Assembly: GCA_947175645.1 (NCBI GenBank)
Contig: CAMWNP010000028.1
Span: 1-38,197, forward strand
Source of the DNA: an uncultured Porphyromonadaceae bacterium
GTDB lineage: Bacteria > Bacteroidota > Bacteroidia > Bacteroidales > Muribaculaceae
Reading direction: 5' to 3'
Length of the DNA stretch: 38,197 nucleotides
The notes below the pieces were generated by a model. The model ran no database searches, was not told the origin of the DNA, and worked only from the letters and a program-made list of their open reading frames with translations. The translations under genes and the position numbers were made by a program. This document shows, in pieces, positions 27,702 through 37,400 of the stretch. Numbering within the stretch: the stretch's first letter is position 1; the number at the start of each line of letters is the position of its first letter.

Positions 27702-28258
27702 AGATATCTGACCGGTTCGGAGACTCCCGGTACGAGAGGTTTGATTTTTACACATCCGTCGATGTTCATATTGGGGTTCTCGCGGGTAATGGAAAATCGG
27801 AAAAGATAGGGTATGAGTCGCCACAGGTTGACAGATATACCGGATTTCATACGTGCGAACGAGATATGTGACGGGTTGTTGAGTTTGACAATGAATTTCT
27901 TTATTTTATCTGATTTCCCGGATGGGTTGACCAGCATTTCGGCGAGGAAAGTGTCAGGTTCCGGTGTGGCTGTCAGTGTTCCCAGAAATGTGCCGGGGAG
28001 AATGCGTGATGTTACGGTTGAGTAGAGGAATATGTTGAATCGTGTCGGCGCGGAGTGGGTAAGTGTCCCCGGTTGTCGGATGATGGCGATAGCGGCGTTA
28101 TCGGGGAGAAATTGCCATACACCTTCCATGGGGACGGCCGGGGTGACAGAAATTATGGAATCAATTTGAGACGGAGTTAGTGGCGCGTGCTTGTCAGCGG
28201 CGACTGTAAACAGGGAGAGGAGTGTGAGAAGCGATATGAGCAGTGCCGGGCGTTTCAT
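27698..28258 (-). CDS. Exported protein of unknown function
   Basis: A 186-residue protein with a clear signal peptide (MKRPALLISLLTLLSLFTVAAD). The mature part contains MEGVWQFLPDNAAIAII and FNIFLYSTVTSRILPGTFLG, suggesting a beta-barrel or lipocalin-like domain, but I do not recognise the family. Its ATG overlaps the DUF3078 stop by one base (TGATG), and its stop overlaps the next start by four bases, so these three genes are translated as a unit. It is likely periplasmic or outer-membrane associated. Confidence 0.65.
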   Translation of the reverse strand: MKRPALLISLLTLLSLFTVAADKHAPLTPSQIDSIISVTPAVPMEGVWQFLPDNAAIAIIRQPGTLTHSAPTRFNIFLYSTVTSRILPGTFLGTLTATPEPDTFLAEMLVNPSGKSDKIKKFIVKLNNPSHISFARMKSGISVNLWRLIPYLFRFSITRENPNMNIDGCVKIKPLVPGVSEPVRYL

Positions 28259-29571
28259 CAGAAGGTGCTGAATTTGTAACTCAGTCCGAAACTGAGGACT
28301 TCACGCAGTTGCCATTTGTGCCATTTGGAGTCATCGATGGCTTTGGTCTGAGAGTCGTAGCGCAGGTGAATGTAGAGTTGAGTTGACAGATAGCGGTTTA
28401 TGTCAAATGAGAATGTGTTTTCCCAGTCGCCCTGGACGTAAGTGTAGTCCGAGAAGACATATACACGAGAAGCGTAGGTTATGTTGTAGGCCATCTTCCA
28501 GAGAAGTTTTGCCTCCAGGTTGGAACCGTACTGGCTTACTGAACGGTGTCCGGGTGAAATACCGAACGATGTGACATCCATGCGTTCATCTTTCAGGCAT
28601 GTTTTGAGGTTGTAGGAAAGGGGTGCTATAGAGAGGTCGAAATTAATGGTTTTCTTGGGATTCTCATAGGAGTATGACATACCGAGACCGATGTTGAGTT
28701 CCCCCGGCGACATGAAGGCGGCGGTAAGATCACGAGTATTGGCCTTGTAGTTGTTAAGCAACTGTGTTTTGAATAAGGCGGTCATGGAGTAGTACCATCT
28801 CTTGGCGGCCTTCACACCGAACTTGGTGTTGATCTGGAAGAGATCCTCGGAAATCGAGTAGGCATGGATGGTGTCATCAGGTGCGTTGTTTACAGCCAGT
28901 TTGTACTGGAAAGAACTTTCAAACAGCAGATTGGGGTGATAGGCCTGATTGAGTTTCACCTCATAAAGGATATGACCGATGCCGTTGAGGTTGTTGTTGC
29001 CACCCTGATACCAGTTGGGCGAATTGTAGGCCTGCGAGAACTGGAGCGACCCGGAGAATCGGCGAAGCCAGTGTGTGGGTTTGATTTCAACCGCTTGGGG
29101 AGCCTCCTTCACCTCGGAAACGTCAATGAAGTTTTCCTCTATTACAATTTTTGCGGTAGAGGGGTCGACAGTTGCGTGATATTCTTTCGGGGGCTCAGGG
29201 AGCATGGACTCGATGTAGAAGTTTCCGGCGGGGTGATTATAGAAATAGTTTGAATGGAGGTTGTTTATCAGTGCGTTCAGATGTTTCTGACGGTCGAGCC
29301 ATCCAAAAATCTTTGAATCACGTCCGGAAGTAGAAGTAATGTATAATGTTGAGTCAGTCAGGCGGTAGTGATCATATACAAGGTCATTGAAATTTATGCG
29401 TGGTATTGCAAGGTCATTGACCACAAGGGTAGTGTCGATTTCCAGGGTGTCAGCCACTATTGACTGTTCCTCGGTGATTTCCAGGAGGTTAAGGTTCGTT
29501 TGCGCTGCGACGGTACTCACAGAGAGTAACGCTATGGCAGCAACGATTGATTTTAATGTTTTTCGGATCAT
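28258..29571 (-). CDS. DUF3078 outer-membrane barrel protein
   Basis: A 437-residue exported protein with a signal peptide (residues 1-23, ..VSTVAAQ). The C-terminal two thirds has alternating beta strands with aromatic ends (FSGSLQFSQAYNSPNWYQGG, LLFESSFQYKLAV, YYSMTALFKTQLLNNY, FSFDINRYLSTQLYIHLRYD) and ends in FGLSYKFSTF, a typical outer-membrane barrel C-terminus. The NWYQGGNNNLN segment is the DUF3078 hallmark. Function unknown. It starts 37 bases after the PorU-like gene in the same direction. Confidence 0.8.
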   Translation of the reverse strand: MIRKTLKSIVAAIALLSVSTVAAQTNLNLLEITEEQSIVADTLEIDTTLVVNDLAIPRINFNDLVYDHYRLTDSTLYITSTSGRDSKIFGWLDRQKHLNALINNLHSNYFYNHPAGNFYIESMLPEPPKEYHATVDPSTAKIVIEENFIDVSEVKEAPQAVEIKPTHWLRRFSGSLQFSQAYNSPNWYQGGNNNLNGIGHILYEVKLNQAYHPNLLFESSFQYKLAVNNAPDDTIHAYSISEDLFQINTKFGVKAAKRWYYSMTALFKTQLLNNYKANTRDLTAAFMSPGELNIGLGMSYSYENPKKTINFDLSIAPLSYNLKTCLKDERMDVTSFGISPGHRSVSQYGSNLEAKLLWKMAYNITYASRVYVFSDYTYVQGDWENTFSFDINRYLSTQLYIHLRYDSQTKAIDDSKWHKWQLREVLSFGLSYKFSTF

Positions 29572-29608
29572 AAATAGTTGAAGTTAAATGTCTGTATTAA
29601 CGGGTGGT

Positions 29609-32600
29609 TTACCGCAGGACGGTAATCCTGAGTGGACCGGATCCACAATATCCTGTGGCATTGGCTGCCATGACACGGATTGTATATGTTCCGTCAGGAA
29701 CGGGGTTGCCTTTATTGTCCATGGTGTCCCATTTGTAAGGGAAAACCACATTGTTTACACTGCGGATGTGTTTGCCGTTGCTGTTCTCAATGATTATCCG
29801 GGCTGTGAAGTCATCGGGGAAATTGTGGTCAGCAAGAATCTCCACTTCATCTGAAGTAATTGGCCTGTCTGCAAAAATGGAGATCTCGTTCTCACTGTTG
29901 ACAGTCTGAAAATGTATTGTTCCTGATGTAAGGTTACCGAAAATGTCGCTTACACTGAGCGTGAGGAAGTGTGAGCCTTCCGAAAGATTCTTCAGCGTAG
30001 CGGTGACATCAAGTACGGTTCCGCTCGGGTCAGTTGATATGGAGGGATTCTTTATATCAATGATGTCATCAACGGTTATTTTGATCGGCGAACCTATGGT
30101 TGAGGAGCCTATAAGGGATGATGTGTGGGGTGACAGTATGCGGGCATGAAGAACCGGTGCGGAACCTGTGAGCGAACCGTCAGTGAATGTAGGCGAATCA
30201 AGATATAGGTCAGTTATTACCGGAGGTTCCGGATCAATCTGATGCTCTTTTGATTCTCCGAATGTTACACCATTGACTGTACCAAGGGCATTCAGATGGT
30301 TCCCGTCGGGGGATTCCGCAGATAGAATCATGCGTGCGGGTTCGTCAGGACGAGTGGGGGCCGGGGGAATGATTTCCCCTTTGAACTCGCCGTTGACAAC
30401 CGGCAATGTGATTGTGCAGAGAAGGTCATCGTCAACGCTCATTTCTTTTATTACACGTTCTGCTGCAGATGCTTTGTCGGAGTAGAGATTAGGCACCTTC
30501 CTTTGCGATTCGTAGATTGCCACTGTCAAGGTCCCGTTGTAGTCGTCACAGATCTTTCCATCCTTGTCAGTTATGTTTCCTGATATGTTGTTGGCGTTCA
30601 TGGGGTTCAGCACCGCTGATTCATCTGCCACAAGGATATCATTGATTTTAAGAAGGTTGACTCTACGTGACGGTCTGTAGGCCGGAAGGGCTGGATCGCC
30701 TCCGAAGTTGTATGCGTTGGTGTTGGCACGTGCGGCCAGATAATTCTTATTGTAGAAGTTCTGGTTTCTGGCTTTCCGGAAAATGTCGCCGAAAGTTTCG
30801 TTTTCATCCGCGTTTGCCAGATGATTCAATATGATTTCGGTAAATTCGCGGTTTTCATTGTTGAGCACTTCGCGCGTTGCGGATATTACGGCTACCGAGC
30901 CTCCATTTTCGGTGAACAGAGTGGCTTCACTGATGCTGTTTTCCTGGCGGTCGAAGGAGAAGGCGTTGCATGAGGCGAAGATGGTGAGCGGATACTGCGT
31001 ATTGTGGGTATGTGACACGTAATATCTTGTCCACAGACTTTCGGAGGTGAAGCAGTCAGGACGCCCATGACCTGTATAAATGAATATTCCCACACCTTTT
31101 TCCAGCGTACTTGTGATTTTGCGTCGTGCTTCAATCCCCTCACCCTTATTCCAGGGGTACATGCCGTTGTGGGCTCTTGATATGACGGTGTATGGCATAT
31201 CGCGTTTCAACCGTGCCGCAACGGCCTCCGCACTTATCAGATGCTGGTCCTGGTTCCCGTCGTCTGCGAAAATCAGGGCGCGTGTCTGTGCGGCCGCGGA
31301 TATTCCGTTGTTGAGGTATGCTTCCGCTTTATCAACATAAAATCTGGCATCTTCGGCGTTGAGCGCGGGGATACGTCCTACGGAGATAAGCATTTTGTGA
31401 TAGCCTTCTGTTTCATAGGTGTTGACAATTTCTCCGGTTGCATTGTCATCAAGGAGTCCGAAGTAGGAGTCGGTGGTGAATGAAGTGCCATCCTCAACCT
31501 GAAGTTTCGGCTCATCGGTCTGATAGCAGACAAGCACTTTGTCCGGAGTGTATGAACTGTGGTGTGGCAGCAGGCGCCGGTTGTCAAAGACAGATGCTCC
31601 GAACAGCAGCAGATAACGGAACTTGAGGTTATCGCGGTCGTAGAACATCTTTGCCATGCGACGGTAGGCCACGGGTGTTGGCGCTCCGGATGAGAATTCG
31701 TTGAAGATATCCTGATGACGCACCACGTGGACGGTGAATCCCTGATGGATACGGTGCAGGTTGGCCAGACGCTCGGCCTGTGCCTGACACTCATCGGTTG
31801 TTATTATGAGCATATCCGGTGTGTCAAGTGCATGAAGGTTCTGGTTGTTCTTCATAGGACAGACAGCGGGAATGTGATGTGTGGCATCCTTCCGAAATGC
31901 GATTATCCGGCGGTGGGTGGATGGAACGGAGGGTGAGCAACGTCCTTTAAGGAAAAGAAGTGTGCCGGATTCCGCGGGTTCACCGGATATCACCGTTGCA
32001 TCAGCATCAAGTTCAAATGATTTTGGTGCGATAGGATTCGTGACGTCCCACACCCACAGGTTGTCAGGTGAACTTCCGGGAAAGAGTACGCGTGTGTAGG
32101 TTGACGTGCTGTTGAACGTCAGTTGCAGTTCTGAGAGATTATCAATTCGGTTTGAGCGGGTGTAGGTTACGCCAATATAGTCAAACCCGAAGTAGGATGA
32201 AGACGCTGTGGGGGTTATTGCTATCTCAGTCTGTTCCTTGAAGTCAGCGGAGTAAGGAGCGCTGAATAGGGGGAACGAAGTGAAGACGTAACTCTCGCCG
32301 AATGAGGTCTGGGATTGTTTCTTCGTTCCGTTGACACTGAGTGTGTATGACTGAGTTTCGTCTGTAAGGATTGTGCCGTTGCAGGCAGCGGAGGTGTCGG
32401 GAACTCGTCCTGGTGTTGGAATTGTCAGACGTCCGGCAGAGGCATCAGTGGCAATATTTTTGCTGAAGAAGTAAACCCCGGCTCGTGAAGGGTTGCAGTC
32501 AAGTGCGTTGACATAGTTGAATGCGGTGTGTGTGCTGATAGTGTCGCAGTCAATTTCCCTGTTGTAGGATATGGATTCAAGGTTGTTGGATGGTTGTGAA

Positions 32601-33016
32601 TCAGTAAGGTAGTAGAAACTTGACAGGGAGTAGTGATTGCGCCGTAGTTCAACTTTCGATTGCCTGTCGAGTGCGGCCATTTCATGAGTCAGTCCGTAGA
32701 AGAGGATGCGTCCGTTATCGTGCACGATGGGAACGGCGGGGAGGTCGTCCGGTTCTGCCGGATTGAAAATGTGATGGTTGAGTGTGAGAGAAGGATATCC
32801 GAACAGTGTGACACTCTCGGGATGGTCGAATCCGAGTTCACGCAGGGTGTCGTATGATATTTCCTGAATGCCGTTTTCAGTCACTTCAACCTTCGCCCAT
32901 TTCCCGGAACCTAGAACGGAGTTCTCTTTCCAGTTCATGGAGAAGGCGTTCAAGGCCGTCACGACACTGAGGATGGTCAGCAGTGAAATGGTTATTATGG
33001 ATTTGTGATAAGACAT
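29609..33016 (-). CDS. PorU-like C25-family protease, second copy
   Basis: A 1135-residue exported protein with a signal peptide (about 1-26), an N-terminal PorU-like beta domain (VLGSGKWAKVEVTENGIQEI..), a C25 gingipain-type caspase fold (about 395-780) and C-terminal beta-sandwich domains. The catalytic dyad is intact: H650 in YTGHGRPDCF and C683 in FASCNAFSFD. The dyad spacing of 33 residues equals that in the other copy. A partly conserved FSSGAPTPVAYRRMAKMFYDRD segment matches FSSGSPDVNSLRRCLKMFYDRG in the other copy. PorU removes the C-terminal signal of T9SS cargo and joins cargo to A-type LPS. This copy lacks the VRIYGYGG motif (VTLFGYPS instead) and so is the more divergent. It is 27 bases downstream of the FAH-like gene. 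Confidence 0.85.
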   Translation of the reverse strand: MSYHKSIITISLLTILSVVTALNAFSMNWKENSVLGSGKWAKVEVTENGIQEISYDTLRELGFDHPESVTLFGYPSLTLNHHIFNPAEPDDLPAVPIVHDNGRILFYGLTHEMAALDRQSKVELRRNHYSLSSFYYLTDSQPSNNLESISYNREIDCDTISTHTAFNYVNALDCNPSRAGVYFFSKNIATDASAGRLTIPTPGRVPDTSAACNGTILTDETQSYTLSVNGTKKQSQTSFGESYVFTSFPLFSAPYSADFKEQTEIAITPTASSSYFGFDYIGVTYTRSNRIDNLSELQLTFNSTSTYTRVLFPGSSPDNLWVWDVTNPIAPKSFELDADATVISGEPAESGTLLFLKGRCSPSVPSTHRRIIAFRKDATHHIPAVCPMKNNQNLHALDTPDMLIITTDECQAQAERLANLHRIHQGFTVHVVRHQDIFNEFSSGAPTPVAYRRMAKMFYDRDNLKFRYLLLFGASVFDNRRLLPHHSSYTPDKVLVCYQTDEPKLQVEDGTSFTTDSYFGLLDDNATGEIVNTYETEGYHKMLISVGRIPALNAEDARFYVDKAEAYLNNGISAAAQTRALIFADDGNQDQHLISAEAVAARLKRDMPYTVISRAHNGMYPWNKGEGIEARRKITSTLEKGVGIFIYTGHGRPDCFTSESLWTRYYVSHTHNTQYPLTIFASCNAFSFDRQENSISEATLFTENGGSVAVISATREVLNNENREFTEIILNHLANADENETFGDIFRKARNQNFYNKNYLAARANTNAYNFGGDPALPAYRPSRRVNLLKINDILVADESAVLNPMNANNISGNITDKDGKICDDYNGTLTVAIYESQRKVPNLYSDKASAAERVIKEMSVDDDLLCTITLPVVNGEFKGEIIPPAPTRPDEPARMILSAESPDGNHLNALGTVNGVTFGESKEHQIDPEPPVITDLYLDSPTFTDGSLTGSAPVLHARILSPHTSSLIGSSTIGSPIKITVDDIIDIKNPSISTDPSGTVLDVTATLKNLSEGSHFLTLSVSDIFGNLTSGTIHFQTVNSENEISIFADRPITSDEVEILADHNFPDDFTARIIIENSNGKHIRSVNNVVFPYKWDTMDNKGNPVPDGTYTIRVMAANATGYCGSGPLRITVLR

Positions 33017-33043
33017 GGTTTGTTGGTTTTGTGGTTTCCGGCT

Positions 33044-33610
33044 TTATTTCATTCTGAACTTCAGGAACGTGGTGGCGTTTGAACACCCGGTTATTTCCAC
33101 ACGGGAATCTATTTTTGCCGGAATTTTAATCGGGAGCCTTGAGGTTGCTATAATGTCACCGATTTTCAGGGTTATGTTGTTTGAAAGCAGTTCTATTGCC
33201 TGATCGAACAGACATTTTTGTGTGTCAAGTATTATTTCTTTGCCGTCGCAAGTGAGGGACAGTTTTTCAGGAATTGAGTCGAGCGGAATTGTCGGACCGG
33301 TTATGACCGCATTGTCGAAGTTGGTCAGGGTGGGATTCCCGTGGCGGACTTCTTCGCCGTCAATGACAGGCACAACGCGGGCAATGAGCGAAAGAACAGA
33401 ATAGTATCGTGACGCGAAGCGGCATGGGATTGATTTTCCCAACCGGTTTACTGTGATTGCGGGCATTATGTCGATAATGAAATCCGGCGCGAAATCAGGA
33501 ATGAAAAGCGGGTTTCCCGGATGCAGCAACGCTGAATCGGTCAGCAGGGTGACAGATTCCGGGGTAAGGCTTTCATCGGCTTGTTCACGGTCGAAGAGCA
33601 GTAACTTCAT
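33044..33610 (-). CDS. Degenerate fumarylacetoacetate hydrolase-like protein
   Basis: A 188-residue protein whose C-terminal half follows the FAH pattern (AVITGPTIPLD.., LTCDGKEI, LLSNNITLKIGDIIATSRLP). The acidic metal ligands (ExE and D) normally found in active FAH members are not visible where expected, where SIPCRFASRYY stands instead. It is therefore probably not a hydrolase of the usual kind. No signal peptide. It starts five bases after the rex stop, so it is co-transcribed with rex. Assignment is by pattern and needs a profile search. Confidence 0.5.
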   Translation of the reverse strand: MKLLLFDREQADESLTPESVTLLTDSALLHPGNPLFIPDFAPDFIIDIMPAITVNRLGKSIPCRFASRYYSVLSLIARVVPVIDGEEVRHGNPTLTNFDNAVITGPTIPLDSIPEKLSLTCDGKEIILDTQKCLFDQAIELLSNNITLKIGDIIATSRLPIKIPAKIDSRVEITGCSNATTFLKFRMK

Positions 33611-33615
33611 CGGAA

Positions 33616-34281
33616 TCAGGAGTTGACGGTTCGTGACTTGGTTATGCTCAGGCGGTTGTACATCACTGCAAGGTGGGCGTAGATGGATGTGTTCTGAACC
33701 ACGATGTCGTCAGTCACCTTGATTCGGTAAGGGGTGTAGTTCCACAGAGCCTTTACACCGGCTTCGATTAGTTGGTCGGCCACGCTCTGCGCATGTTCAA
33801 CGGGAACAGTGATAATACCTATCTCCGCACTGAACTGTTTGCGCCGCAAAGCCAGTTCGTGGATGTCGAAGACGGGAATACCGCATAATGTCCTGCCTAT
33901 TATGTCAGGGTTTGTATCGAATCCGGCAACTATATTGAGCCCGTAGTTTGCCAGTCCGGAGTCCTGTATCAGGGCCCCGCCCAGACTGCCTACCCCCACT
34001 ATCAGGGCATTGTGGGAGCGATGGAATCCGAGGAAGTCCTGAAGTTCTTTCTCAAGGGTTATGACGTTGTAGCCAATCCTTGTTTTTCCTTTGATATTCA
34101 GAAAAGAGAGATCCTTGGCAATCTGTGAGGCGTCAACACTGAGTTCGCGTGAAATCTGCGTGGATGAGACGTATTCCACATTTTGGTCTTTAAGCATGCT
34201 CACGTATGCGAGATACCACGGGAGCCTGCGCAATGCGGGTTCCGGGATTATGTCGTGTATGTGGTCAGGAGTAATGGCCAT
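33616..34281 (-). CDS. rex: Redox-sensing transcriptional repressor Rex
   Basis: A 221-residue regulator of normal length. The N-terminal winged helix (about 15-75) includes VSSTQISRELSVDASQIAKDLSFL, and GKTRIGYNV is the wing. The NAD(H)-binding Rossmann domain has GVGSLGGAL (G96-G101) and AGFDTNPDIIG. The C-terminal domain-swap helix (YAHLAVMYNRL) is present. Rex represses fermentation and respiration genes when NAD+ is high and leaves DNA when NADH is high. It heads a probable operon with a FAH-like gene and the second PorU-like gene. No full Rex operator was found by eye. Confidence 0.95.
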   Translation of the reverse strand: MAITPDHIHDIIPEPALRRLPWYLAYVSMLKDQNVEYVSSTQISRELSVDASQIAKDLSFLNIKGKTRIGYNVITLEKELQDFLGFHRSHNALIVGVGSLGGALIQDSGLANYGLNIVAGFDTNPDIIGRTLCGIPVFDIHELALRRKQFSAEIGIITVPVEHAQSVADQLIEAGVKALWNYTPYRIKVTDDIVVQNTSIYAHLAVMYNRLSITKSRTVNS

Positions 34282-34358
34282 GTCTGTGAAGTGTTATGTC
34301 TGATTCGGTTTGACTGACGGTCAGCCGTAAGTATAGTGCGGTGACCTTTTTGTTTTTG

Positions 34359-34366
34359 CAAAGTTA
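34359..34366 (-). promoter_or_regulatory. -7 box of the rex operon
   Basis: On the minus strand TAACTTTG matches the consensus exactly. It lies 77 bases upstream of the rex start codon. No TTTG is seen at the -33 position. Confidence 0.6.
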
Positions 34367-34401
34367 CGAAAAATTGATTATATGTCAGAGAGTTCGGTTG
34401 A

Positions 34402-34435
34402 AAAAGCGTCAAAAACAGAGTAGCACGCTGATTTT
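34402..34435 (-). terminator. Possible terminator after porU
   Basis: On the minus strand AGCGT pairs with ACGCT, with AAAA/TTTT extending the stem across a two-base bulge, and the stem is followed by Ts. It lies just beyond the porU stop. The stem is short, so the call is tentative. Confidence 0.4.
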
Positions 34436-34448
34436 CCTATGTTAAGGT

Positions 34449-37400
34449 CTATCCGGCTGCCACAGCAATCTTCTTGGTGACGGAGTTCGAGGTTGATCCG
34501 TCGGCTTCGATCATTGTGGCACGATAGAGATAGATGCCGCGTGTCACGCGACGGCCTGAGAGATCGGTAAGATTCCAGGTTATGGGGAAAGAAGTGAACA
34601 GGTCACTGCGTCCTGACTGCTGTGAGGACCACACGCGCTGACCGAGCATATTGTAGATTTCCATCGTGATTGTCACCATAGCGTCGGGGCGGTTGTGTGT
34701 GAGGTAGAAGTTCGCTTCCACGGTGGCCGGATTGGCATCGGTGTATACTGACAGAATTTCTCCTGGCATACCGTTGACTACGTTGAATTCAATGGTGGCT
34801 TCATCGGAGTTTCCTGAAGTGTCCCATATCCTGAGCCTTATTGTATGGGTCCCGTCGCTGAGATTCTGAAGGGGATAGGTTATGGTTCCGGATGGTGATC
34901 CGTCGGCGGAAGGAGTGTAGTAGTTCGATACGTCGTTGAAACTGCGTGTGCCGTCAAGCCACAGAATCATCTGGTGACCGACGCCTGCATTGGAGAGGTT
35001 TATTCCCACGTTGTCAGAGATATAGGCTATGACTGTAGGGGATTCGTTTACAGACGAGCCGTTGGTGAACGACGAGTGGTTGAGGAATAAATTGTCAATC
35101 GACGGGCTGATTGTGTCTGCAGGAGCGGAATCGTCGAACCCATATACATAGAAGTCGCGGCACACGCCGGTGGCCTCGGTCTGTTTGTTGTCTGTAACGG
35201 CATAGAGGTCGAGGGTCGCCGGACGGAAATTGTCGGCTATTTCCGAAGGCATTGCAATGGAGAGGGAAAATTCACCGTTTTTCACAGAATCTGACCCGGC
35301 ATAGAGGCGATTGCCATGCTGATCGAATGTGACTTCTTTCCCGTTTTTGCCGTTTCCTTTCGAAGTAGTACTGATGTCGGCATCATATAGCACGGTTTCA
35401 ATTTTTCCGTTGAAGTCAGTCATGATGTTGCCATGTCCGTCATTGATATATCCCTTGACGGATGCTCTTTGTGCGGCCATGATCACCGGCTGGTTATCGC
35501 CATCGACAGGAGTGCCGTTGATTTCGGTTATCACGGTGCGGTTTGCAGGAGTGGCGGGGCGCATGGCCGGGTCGCCGAGAAACACGTATTTCAGTTTGTT
35601 TTCATTGGGAATAGGTGTGGCGCCGGTGCGGTAGTTGTATTTTGCGCGCCGGAGTGCTTCGCCTACCGGGAGATAGCGGCCATCTTTGTCACGTTCGAAT
35701 ACGATTTCACCGAACACTTCGGCCAGATCGCCATTTTCAGAGATATATACCGGTCGGGTTGCGCTGATAACCGCTATTACGCCTCCGTGTGTGTTCTTGA
35801 ACAATAGTTCGGCAGCCGAAGTGGTGGCCGAATCCCATCGCATGAAGTCGCATGTTCCTGCATATACAATCGGCCAGTGGCGCAGATACAGCGAGTTGAT
35901 GTCGTTGTAGGTCATCAGCCCGTCGGCAGTCCATGAAGTGGGATTGGCGTGACCCATGAAATGCCACCATAGTACACCTTCATCAAGGGCACGGAACATG
36001 TCGGTGCGTGCCTGGGGATAGATTGAGCCGACTTTATCGTAGGCGTCGATGTATACTTTCTGATAGTGCATGTCGCATCCGCCGGTGGAGTTGAGCATAC
36101 CGTTGTACATGCGTTCTATGTCCTTCATGTGAACGCCTGAGTCATCGTCATCGGCAATCAGCAGCACATTGTTCTTCCATCCGGAACGTGGCGTGTCGTA
36201 GATATATGTATGAATTTTGTCAACCGCGTTTTTGGCTTCGTTGACTGTTGTGACGGGCAGACGCCCAAGAGCCACGAGAGGTTTGTCACGGCTGAGTTGC
36301 GAGCCAGAGTTGTCAGCAAGGAACACGATTATGTCATCCGTGGAGAAGGAATCGCTGTCTGACAATCCGCTGTCTGACTGCCAGCAGGGTATTGTCGGGA
36401 GATTGAGGGCCTTGATTTTGTCAGTGATCTGGCGGTTGTCATGTGTGGAGCGTCCCATCAGGATGGCGTATTTCAGGGGTGTTCCCTGCGCTTCACCACG
36501 GTCGTAGAACATTTTCAGACAACGGCGCAGCGAGTTGACGTCGGGTGAGCCTGAAGAGAACTCGTTGTATACCTGGTTCACATCAAGAACGATCACGGAG
36601 AGGGAATCGGTTCCCTGACGGTGGATATCGGCGAGTCGCTCGGCCTGCGCTTTCCACTGCGGCAGAGTGAATATCACCATATCCGGGGTTGACATTCCGT
36701 GGATGTTCTGTGTGTCCACGGATTCTACGTAGGTTGGAGTGGGGAATGAGGCGTTCTCGTTCCAGGCCACATAATCGCGCTGTGAACCGAATGAAGAGGT
36801 CCAGACGCGTGCTCCGTTTTCATCTGCGGAATTTATCTGGGTTATGTTCAGTGGATCTGTCACGTCCCATATTCTTGTTGTTGCATCGGCACCCTCAAGT
36901 TTCAGTCCGGCCTGTTTGCTGGTGAACTGGAGTTTCCCGCCGTTCATGCGCAGATGACGTTGATAATTGATGGTGATATAATCCAGGTAGATGCTCTGGA
37001 TGTAGTTCGATGTAGAGTTTTCTGCGTTGATGCCTACGGTCAGCCGGTCGCCCTGAGGCTTGAATGTGCCTCGGAAGTTACCTTCTTTACCATGGTATTT
37101 GGTTTCATTAAGTACCGCTCCTATGGTGGGGAGGGGTGAAACTGTCAGTGCTTCACCGTCGGTGGTGAAAGCGAACCTGGTTTTTTCATCGTTGATGCTT
37201 CGTGCCACCAGAGAAATATTTATCCATGCGTTGTCGCCTTCCACGTAGTCGGTAAGATCAAATTCAAACGACTGGATTGGTTTGGTCTTGAAGTTCTCGC
37301 CCACAAGGAGATGGCCGGTTTCTCCGATTGAAAGAATATCTTTCTCGTGGTAGATTCTTTCAGTGAATTTGGTGACAGGGGCGTTGGCTCCAGGTGTTCC

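Noticed and set aside
31378-31794. 138-codon minus-strand frame inside the second PorU-like gene
   Set aside because: It is a shifted frame of a long gene with clear C25 motifs and has no features of its own.
34282-34320. Rex operator near its own promoter
   Set aside because: Only a half-site resembling TGTGAA is visible near 34285; the second half of the palindrome is missing. The same holds for half-sites near 9236 and 15870.
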